From: JAAYCB01 sp012744395
GTDB taxonomy: Bacteria > Planctomycetota > Planctomycetia > Pirellulales > Thermoguttaceae
Direction: 5' to 3'
NCBI GenBank assembly: GCA_028703175.1
Contig: JAQVNJ010000017.1
Location: forward strand, 1-64,000
DNA: 64,000 nucleotides
Of the stretch, positions 57,640 to 64,000 are shown piece by piece. The position numbers and the translations under genes are program-made. Position 1 is the stretch's first letter; each line of letters starts with the position of its first letter. The notes beneath the pieces were generated by a model, which did not search any database, was not told where the DNA came from, and worked only from the letters and a program-made list of their open reading frames with translations.

Positions 57640-57683
57640 CCGCCCGCGAGGGGGCCGCCAGGGCGGCACGGCGGTTCCAGCGG

Positions 57684-57731
57684 GCTGCCGCTGGTCTTGC
57701 GGCCGGTTCGCCACGCTCGGCTCCGGAGCCA
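57684..57731 (+). repeat. dispersed intergenic element, copy C (partial)
   Basis: GGGCTGCCGCTGGTCTTGCG followed by a CTCGGCTCCGGAG segment, matching the first half of copies A and B. Confidence 0.55.
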
Positions 57732-57788
57732 TGCGTCGGCAAAGCACGCAAACCATCGGCGGACGGGCGCTCGATCGCTCCCCTGTTC

Positions 57789-60269
57789 TCAGTCCTCTTT
57801 CACCTGGCGCCAGTGGATGTCGCCCTGGCTGGTGCGATTCTGTGCGTCTGCCTGGCTTGTGCTGATCCCCACGCGGGCCAGCAGTGTGTAGCGAACCTGC
57901 GGATCGTATTGCGGCAAGCGGAGCGCGTACTCGTGTTGGAGATTCGTCGCGCCGGCGCGGCCGCGGTGAATATCCACGGCGATTTCCTGCTCGCCGCCGC
58001 CGGGCGGGCAGGCGGTCAAAGCCACCCGCTCGATCTGGAGGGACTCCAGGCCGCGCGTATAATCGAACGACACGAGATACACGCCCGGCCGCGTGATCTG
58101 CCCGGTTATGTCGATGCGATGGTCGACCTTCTCGCCGGAGGCGGGGAAGGTGCCGGTCTGCCAGGACGCGATCCGCTGAGGGACGTAGGACATGAAGGGC
58201 GCGTCAACACCAAGCGCGCGGGCCGTCTCGACTGCCCCGCGTTCGATCGCATCCAGCTTGGGCCAGCCCATGGGAAAATGATCCGCGGGCGTTTCGTGTT
58301 TCTGGTTCGGGTAAAGCGACACACACCGGCTATAGGCCACAAGCTCCTCGGCCACCTGCGCCAGGGCCAGATGAATCTGCTCGAACAGGCGGGCGGCTTC
58401 CTTCCGCTTCGATGGAGAAAGCGTCTTCTGGCCGGCCAGCAGCACGGTCAAATCGCGGCTGGCCCTCGCCATCTCCAGGGCCGCCAGCGTGTAGCGCGCC
58501 TCGTGCAGGAACCGCTTGTCGGGGATCGAATCGGCGATCGTCGCGGCGTGCGCCGCGCCGGCGATATCCGCCTCCAAGCGGCCGTCCTTGGCGAAACCGG
58601 CCAGGAACCCCGTGCCCGGTTGGCCGCCCCGGCGATCAGCGATGAACCGGGCCACCTGGGGCCAAAAACCCTCCGACGTGAGATTCGAGATATAGAGGTC
58701 CCGCTGAGGTTCCTCGATCTGTTCCCACCACTGGGCGACTTTCTCCGCATCGGTCAAGCGATGCCGCGTGGCCCAGGCCAGCACGAACTCCCTCGGCGTG
58801 CGCCCGGACGAATTCCAGGCGAACTCCGCCGCGGCACTCAAGGCGAACTCGTTGAGCCGCAGCGAGGGTGTGGCGAAACCGACAAGGTTCACCGCCCCGA
58901 CCTCGTGCAACTCGCCCATGCGTTCCTTCATATACGCCGCGCCCGCGAACGGACTGATCGCGTACCAGGTTCCGCTGAGCGTCGGGCAGCAGCCGAACCA
59001 GCGCCCCCGAATCGCCTCGCGCATGGCGGCGGGAATCATCGGTCGCCGGGCGACGGTGTAGGTTCTTCCGCCGTCGTAATAGGTGATTCCCACGTCGCGA
59101 GGCGCGCTGTTGATGATCGCGAGGTTCTGCGGGTTGCTCCCCTGCGTCAGCAGCAGACGGAGCCGGAGCGAAGGCCGCACCTTCTGGGCCTCGCGCCAGG
59201 CGTGGATCACGACCTGCATCTCGTGCTGGAACTGTTCGACCGGCTTGCAGCGATCGCAGGTGCAGTAGACGGCGTTTTCCGAGAGCCACACCATCACGTC
59301 GTCGCACGGCACGGTCTTGCTCAACGACACGAACCATTCGTCGAAGATCCGTTGCGTCTCCGGTTGCGAGAAACAGATCACGTCGGCCCAGTCGGGATGC
59401 TTCCCCTGGCCCCGCGTTTCGGGATAGGCTGCAAAGATGCCCGAGCCGCCGAGTTGTTCCAGGTGGCTGACGATCGGGATCATCTTGATCGCCCGCAGGC
59501 GGCAACGGTTGACCTCACCGGCGTCGAGCGTGGCGGTGGCGGGCTCGCCCTTTTCGACCAGCAAGTGGGCGCGAATCTCCTGGTGGTTGAGTTTCAGGCT
59601 GGAAAACCAGTCGAGGGTGCCGTCGTCGTAGCCCGATTTGCCCCACCACAACCCGCGCGGGACGCCGCCGTCGGCCCTGGGTGACTTGCGCCACCAGATG
59701 CCGCGTTCGGCCAGGTCGGGCCAGTCGGTGATTCGAGCGAGCGGCAATTCCACCTTGCCGCCAGCGATTTTCGGCTCCAGCAGTTGGCCGAATGTTCGGG
59801 CGGCATAGCTGACGCCGCGGGGGTCCAGCCCGACCAGGGCAATCCGGTCTTCACCCAGCGGCGCGATCCGGTAACACTGCTCGCCGTTGGGCAGCTTCGC
59901 CAACTCGGCCGCCCCCGGCACCGTCTGATCGCCCAGTCGCCCCTCTTCGTCGCAGACGCCCAACAGCAGTTCGAAATCGGCGTCCGCAGCCTGCGAGTCT
60001 GCGGCTTCCTTCGGTTGCAGGAGGGCCTCCAACTCCCGCGCGGCGAACTGCTCGACGTCGCCGGCTCCATCGTGCAACCTGACCTTCACAGCCTCCAGCG
60101 AAACAAGCCGTCTGGCTGGAATGCTTGCCTGCTTGGGCAAGGGAATCACCCAGCGGAGCCACGCGTCGGCCTCGCGCTGCGACAGCGGCGCAGCCGGCTC
60201 TCCGGCCGCCACAGGCGCCGGAAGAATCACCGCCACGCAGATCAAGATGCATCCCGCCGTTCGTGCCAT
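57789..60269 (-). CDS. GH20/DUF4838-like secreted glycosidase
   Basis: 826 residues, signal peptide CILICVAVILPAPVAAGEP, GGAGG upstream. Residues 45-170: GH20b-like N-domain (EQFAARELEALLQPKEAAD, IALVGLDPRGVSYAARTFGQ). 190-500: barrel (ERGIWWRKSPRADGGVPRGL, LNHQEIRAHLLVEKG, VMVWLSENAVYCTCDRCKPV - acidic pair and Cys cluster). 500-650: helices (EFAWNSSGRTPREFVLAWAT). 690-826: beta domain ending near the C-terminus. Resembles beta-N-acetylglucosaminidase and alpha-glucuronidase relatives in planctomycetes; catalytic residues unassigned. Probably extracellular breakdown of amino-sugar or uronic-acid glycans. Confidence 0.75.
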   Translation of the reverse strand: MARTAGCILICVAVILPAPVAAGEPAAPLSQREADAWLRWVIPLPKQASIPARRLVSLEAVKVRLHDGAGDVEQFAARELEALLQPKEAADSQAADADFELLLGVCDEEGRLGDQTVPGAAELAKLPNGEQCYRIAPLGEDRIALVGLDPRGVSYAARTFGQLLEPKIAGGKVELPLARITDWPDLAERGIWWRKSPRADGGVPRGLWWGKSGYDDGTLDWFSSLKLNHQEIRAHLLVEKGEPATATLDAGEVNRCRLRAIKMIPIVSHLEQLGGSGIFAAYPETRGQGKHPDWADVICFSQPETQRIFDEWFVSLSKTVPCDDVMVWLSENAVYCTCDRCKPVEQFQHEMQVVIHAWREAQKVRPSLRLRLLLTQGSNPQNLAIINSAPRDVGITYYDGGRTYTVARRPMIPAAMREAIRGRWFGCCPTLSGTWYAISPFAGAAYMKERMGELHEVGAVNLVGFATPSLRLNEFALSAAAEFAWNSSGRTPREFVLAWATRHRLTDAEKVAQWWEQIEEPQRDLYISNLTSEGFWPQVARFIADRRGGQPGTGFLAGFAKDGRLEADIAGAAHAATIADSIPDKRFLHEARYTLAALEMARASRDLTVLLAGQKTLSPSKRKEAARLFEQIHLALAQVAEELVAYSRCVSLYPNQKHETPADHFPMGWPKLDAIERGAVETARALGVDAPFMSYVPQRIASWQTGTFPASGEKVDHRIDITGQITRPGVYLVSFDYTRGLESLQIERVALTACPPGGGEQEIAVDIHRGRAGATNLQHEYALRLPQYDPQVRYTLLARVGISTSQADAQNRTSQGDIHWRQVKED

Positions 60270-60319
60270 GGCTCGACTGCCTCCGGGGAAACCGCAAACG
60301 AAGTCTACGCGAGGAACGG

Positions 60320-62245
60320 TCAGGGCTGAGCGGCTGCTTGACGTGCGGCCCCCGGAGCCACGGCGTCCGCGCCCTTCAAAAGCGTCGCGTAAGAGCGGCT
60401 CTCGATGGGGATCAGCGTCGGCCTGTCATTGATCATCACGCGTTCGCCGACGTCCTCGTTCTGGACCCACAGATGGGCGTATTTGAACCAGGTGCCGTTG
60501 TTCGTGCCGTCGGCGCGGACGATCATGGGGATCACGTTGTCGTTCGCGCTCCGCTGGGACGCGAGAACCTTGCGCGACCAGCCCTCGGCATTCGAGCTGA
60601 AAAGGTGGAGCGAGTAGCGCTCGGCATTCGAGAAGACCACGTCGGGGTGGCCGTCTTCGTCGATATCGACGAGCCGGAAACCGGCGTCGCGCCCTTGGGC
60701 ATCGACGATGGCGGCGCCGGCCGGGAGCGCAAACGGCAGCTTGCGCCAGCCGCGCGGCTCGGGCAGCCATTGGAACACGGCCTGCTGCTGCGGGTTGCCG
60801 ACGATCAACTCGCAAACCCCATCGCGGTCGAGGTCGCCGAGGCGCACTCCCAGGTCGCGGCCGGCGCGAGCCGTGGCCACCGGCCCCCCGGCCTCCAGCC
60901 CAGCCAGGCCTTGGGCGTCCGCTTCCCACTTTCCGCCGGCGAAGTGCCACAAGCCGGCCGCTTTCTCATTCCGGACCAAGAAACTCGCCTGGCCGCTCTT
61001 CTGGAGCACTCCGAACCGGACGCCCGCGTCGCACAAGTCGCCCCGCTCGTCTGCGCTGACGATCTCGACCGGGAAATCCAGGCAGGTCCACTGCTCCGTC
61101 TCCGGCTGCCAGATCCGCGTCTGCCGAACCTTCTGGTTGCCGATCACCACGTCCATGTAGCCGTCGTTGTTGACGTCCAGCAGGCGCACGCCGTTGTCCT
61201 GCCCCTTGGCCGTGCGGAGCGGCTGGCCACCCAGGAGGTTCCTGGTAAGCCGCTCATAGGCCTCGCGAAAGTTGAGAAACATGGCCTTCTTGCCGTGCTT
61301 CTCCACGACGTGGTCGATCATGTCGATGACCTGGTCGTTGCGGATCCAACCGCCGGGGTGGAAGGTGAGCACGTAGATGCCCTGTTTGATCGCGGCTGCG
61401 TCGATGGCGGCCTTCATGTCGCCAACCGTGATCGGATTGTAGTTGCCCTGGAGGTTGATTCCCTGCCAGTCGTCGGGAATTGCCGTGGGCATCTCCCAGC
61501 AGAGCCGGGCGATCACGTAAGGGTAGGGATAATCCTCGACGTAGTTGATGAACTTCCGCTCCGTCGGCAGGTATTTGCGGAATCGCTGCTGGCGGTCGTC
61601 CTGCATCACCAGCTCGCGGGGCAGCGCCGGATCGCTCGGCGTGAACAGCACCATCACCGACGAATCCATCTTCTGGAAGTTGCCCGCGGGCGTGGTCTTG
61701 TTGAAAATCTCCGCGTAGAACCGCGGGCTGGCGGAGTTCATCGAGTCGCAGCAGGGCATGCGGAATGCCACCGCCCGGCCGTTCGAGACGGTCTTCATCA
61801 GGTCCACGGTCTGATCGTAGGTGGCCTTGGCCTTGTCGAAATTGCCGCCGCCCAGGCAGGGGCAGGGATGGTCGTAGGTGTGCGTCTCCAGGTTCACCCC
61901 TTCCTTGTACCACGGATCGAGCTGCGGATCGTTGGGGTCCACCCGGTTGGTCATGATGCTCACCGGCCCGCGGCCATCGATCTTCTTGAGCCGCTCGATG
62001 ATCGGGCGGAGAAACGTTTCGTAGCGGCCGGTCTCGCGCATGTCGTCGATGGCCAGCACGAGCGCCGTCTCGACGCCCTGCTCGCCGATCCATTGCGGCG
62101 TGACCAACCTGGCGGTCTCCAGGCCGGCGTAGTAGGGGTCGCAGGGTTCATCCAGATAGGCCAGCCGGTTGCCCTCTCCTGCCCAGGCGAGGCTTGCCGC
62201 GGAGAGCACCACAATCGACCAGTAGACAGACCGTGAAAACCGCAT
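60320..62245 (-). CDS. polysaccharide deacetylase-like protein with FG-GAP repeats
   Basis: 641 residues from ATG 62245 (AAAGGAA upstream; longer frame to 62446 rejected). Signal MRFSRSVYWSIVVLSAASLA. Residues 20-330: NodB-like deacetylase fold with catalytic-type Asp in LAIDDMRETG, metal-site HTYDHPC, later CWEMPTAIPDDW and VLTFHPGGWIRNDQ. Residues 330-630: FG-GAP/VCBS calcium-binding blades (DVNNDGYMDVVIGN, DLDRDGVCELIVGN, DIDEDGHPDVVFSN). Likely secreted or surface, deacetylating acetylated glycans. Substrate unknown. Confidence 0.82.
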   Translation of the reverse strand: MRFSRSVYWSIVVLSAASLAWAGEGNRLAYLDEPCDPYYAGLETARLVTPQWIGEQGVETALVLAIDDMRETGRYETFLRPIIERLKKIDGRGPVSIMTNRVDPNDPQLDPWYKEGVNLETHTYDHPCPCLGGGNFDKAKATYDQTVDLMKTVSNGRAVAFRMPCCDSMNSASPRFYAEIFNKTTPAGNFQKMDSSVMVLFTPSDPALPRELVMQDDRQQRFRKYLPTERKFINYVEDYPYPYVIARLCWEMPTAIPDDWQGINLQGNYNPITVGDMKAAIDAAAIKQGIYVLTFHPGGWIRNDQVIDMIDHVVEKHGKKAMFLNFREAYERLTRNLLGGQPLRTAKGQDNGVRLLDVNNDGYMDVVIGNQKVRQTRIWQPETEQWTCLDFPVEIVSADERGDLCDAGVRFGVLQKSGQASFLVRNEKAAGLWHFAGGKWEADAQGLAGLEAGGPVATARAGRDLGVRLGDLDRDGVCELIVGNPQQQAVFQWLPEPRGWRKLPFALPAGAAIVDAQGRDAGFRLVDIDEDGHPDVVFSNAERYSLHLFSSNAEGWSRKVLASQRSANDNVIPMIVRADGTNNGTWFKYAHLWVQNEDVGERVMINDRPTLIPIESRSYATLLKGADAVAPGAARQAAAQP

Positions 62246-62429
62246 TGCGAAGTTCCTTTCTTCTACAAACCAGATTGCGGGAGGAAGAACGAAGGCTCCG
62301 AGGGGACGCGATGCGGCCCGGCCCCCTATCCTAAACTGCAACGGGAACGCGCCGAAAGAGGCCCTGATGAAAAAACCGCTGGCCAGGCCCGGGCGGCCGG
62401 CGGCGATGGCCTGCCACCTTCGTTCGGTA

Positions 62430-64000
62430 TTAACCGCTTGGGGCAAGGCCTTGCTTGCGCGACAGCGCCACCCGGCGGCGGTCGAGATCGACCTCCAGCA
62501 CTTTGACCTTCACCACGTCGCCCACCGAGACCACCTCGCTCGGATCCTGCACATACTTGTTGGCCAGCTGCGAGATGTGGACGAGGCCGTCCTGGTGGAC
62601 CCCGATGTCGACGAACGCCCCGAAACGGGTCACGTTCGTGACGACTCCTTCCAGGATCATCCCTTCCCGCAAATCCTCCAGTTCCTCGACGCCTTCGGCG
62701 AATCGGGCGACCTTGAACTCGCTCCGCGGGTCCCTGCCGGGCTTGGCCAGCTCCGCCAGGATGTCGCGGACGGTGGGCAGCCCGACCGCTCCCTCGACGA
62801 AGTCCTCCGCTCGGAGCCTGGCCGCCAGGGCGGCGTTGCCCACAAGCTGCCGCGCCGCGACGCCCAGCCGCGCGGCCATCTTCTCCACGACGTGGTAGCT
62901 TTCGGGATGGACGGCCGAATTGTCGAGCGGCTGCGCGCCATCGCGGATTCGCAGGAAGCCGGCCGCCTGTTCAAAGGCCTTGGGGCCGAGCTTGGGAACC
63001 TTGCGGATCGCCTCGCGGCTCTCGAACCGCCCGTTGGCATCGCGATAGGCGACGATCCGCTCGGCCAGTTTCGGACCGATGCCCGCCACATAGGCCAGCA
63101 GCGACGCGCTGGCCATGTTCACATCGACGCCGACCGAGTTGACGCACGACTCGACTTCCCAATCCAGCGTCTTCCTCAGTTGCGACTGGTTCACGTCGTG
63201 CTGGTATTGCCCCACGCCGATCGCCTTCGGATCGATCTTCACCAGCTCGGCCAGCGGGTCCTGAAGCCGCCGGGCGATGCTCAACGCGCCGCGCACCGTC
63301 AGATCCAGATCGGGATGCTCCCGCGCGGCCGTCTCGCTGGCCGAGTAGATCGACGCCCCCGACTCGCTGACCACGACCTTGGTCACCTCCAGGCGGCGCT
63401 GGCGGAGCATCGCGGCCACAAACGCGTCGGTCTCGCGCGAAGCCGTGCCGTTGCCGATGGCGATCAGCCGCGCGCCATGCTCCTCGATCAGACCGGCCAG
63501 CGCCTGCTCCGCCTGTTCCACGTCGTTGCGCGGCGGCGTGGGGTAGATCGTCGTGTGGGCCAGGTGCTTTCCCGTGCCGTCGACAACGGCCACCTTGCAG
63601 CCGGTGCGGAACCCCGGGTCGATGCCGATTGTCACCTGCGGCCCGGCCGGCGGGGCGAGCAGCAGTTCGCGGAGATTCCGTGCAAAGACGGCGATCGCCT
63701 CCGCGTCGGCGTTCTCCTTCAGGTCTTGGAGCACGGCCGTCTCCGTCGCCGGCAGCAGCAGCCGGCGATAGCAGTCTTCGACGGTCGCCAAGAGGTCGCG
63801 GTGAAATTCGAACTGCGGATTGCGTACGAACCGCTGCCTGAGGTTCCGCAGCACCTCCTCGTCGTCCAACGCGATGCTCACCCGCAGCAACTGTTCCGCC
63901 TCGCCCCGCTGCATGGCGAGAAATCGGTGCGAAGGCACCCGCCGGCATGGCTCTTGATGATCGAAGTACATCTCGAACTTGGCGGCCTCTTCCTGCTTGC
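62430..64000 (-). CDS. tex: Tex family RNA-binding transcription accessory protein (N-terminus outside window)
   Basis: Open to the right edge; the reverse strand at 64000 reads KQEEAAKFEMYFDHQEP, so the gene starts beyond the window. Seen C-terminal part: YqgF/RuvC-like domain (TIGIDPGFRTGCKVAVVDGT, RLIAIGNGTASRETDAFV), two helix-hairpin-helix motifs (LLAYVAGIGPKLAERIVAYR, RKVPKLGPKAFEQAAGFLRI), and S1 domain (EGVVTNVTRFGAFVDIGVHQ, QDGLVHISQL, VEVDLDRRRVALSRK-like end). Tex binds nucleic acids and affects transcription and stress tolerance; housekeeping gene. Confidence 0.95.
   Translation of the reverse strand, partial: KQEEAAKFEMYFDHQEPCRRVPSHRFLAMQRGEAEQLLRVSIALDDEEVLRNLRQRFVRNPQFEFHRDLLATVEDCYRRLLLPATETAVLQDLKENADAEAIAVFARNLRELLLAPPAGPQVTIGIDPGFRTGCKVAVVDGTGKHLAHTTIYPTPPRNDVEQAEQALAGLIEEHGARLIAIGNGTASRETDAFVAAMLRQRRLEVTKVVVSESGASIYSASETAAREHPDLDLTVRGALSIARRLQDPLAELVKIDPKAIGVGQYQHDVNQSQLRKTLDWEVESCVNSVGVDVNMASASLLAYVAGIGPKLAERIVAYRDANGRFESREAIRKVPKLGPKAFEQAAGFLRIRDGAQPLDNSAVHPESYHVVEKMAARLGVAARQLVGNAALAARLRAEDFVEGAVGLPTVRDILAELAKPGRDPRSEFKVARFAEGVEELEDLREGMILEGVVTNVTRFGAFVDIGVHQDGLVHISQLANKYVQDPSEVVSVGDVVKVKVLEVDLDRRRVALSRKQGLAPSG

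Overview
The window looks like a chromosome segment of a GC-rich member of the Planctomycetota (Pirellulales-like). This is inferred from gene content: a DUF1559 prepilin-like protein, a PQQ-propeller/methyltransferase fusion, DUF1080, DUF4838 and DUF5703 proteins, many secreted sialidase/heparinase-type enzymes without SusC/SusD, and a giant secretin-N-repeat protein. There are no phage genes, rRNA or CRISPR, and one tRNA (Pro-UGG).

Layout. 1-11.9 kb: a truncated propeller-methyltransferase gene, an alpha/beta hydrolase, MutY, two hypothetical secreted/TPR-like proteins, a polytopic membrane protein, a decayed locus (DUF1559 relic joined to a frameshifted 4Fe-4S gene), an MBL-fold hydrolase, a methyltransferase, rubrerythrin, and a ribbon-helix-helix protein downstream of a perfect 22-bp palindrome. 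12.4-26.3 kb: one 13.9-kb gene for a secreted 4627-residue protein made of an N0-like domain, about 55 secretin N1/NolW-like repeats, a Lys/Pro/Glu/Ala-rich linker and further N1-like units, with no secretin barrel. It grew by nested block duplications, the latest nearly identical at DNA level. 26.9-33.4 kb: a DUF1559 protein, then a CBS - KorA - KorB - CBS cluster and tRNA-Pro.

33.6-45.9 kb: polysaccharide and glycoconjugate catabolism (GHL10-like TIM barrel, two sialidases, a DUF5703/GH95-like enzyme, a heparinase II/III-like lyase, an esterase), mostly with signal peptides and their own ribosome sites. 45.9-51.3 kb: a sigma-54 activator with XylR_N/V4R sensor, transcribed away from an M20 hydrolase - acetate kinase - degenerate acetate kinase operon. 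That operon has a near-consensus -24/-12 promoter and a palindromic candidate activator site about 180 bp upstream. 51.4-62.2 kb: two DUF4838/GH20-like proteins, a DUF1080 protein, a frameshifted CsgG-like/propeller gene, and a polysaccharide deacetylase with FG-GAP repeats. 62.4 kb to the end: the 3' part of tex.

Two themes stand out. One is a likely regulated pathway in which an amidohydrolase releases an acyl group that an acetate kinase pair handles. The other is a very large periplasmic or outer-membrane repeat protein built from secretin N1 modules. Several intergenic repeats (GTTCCCAAGC palindromes, a roughly 100-bp dispersed element in three copies, AAAAGGTGCCACCC motifs) mark the gaps between genes.
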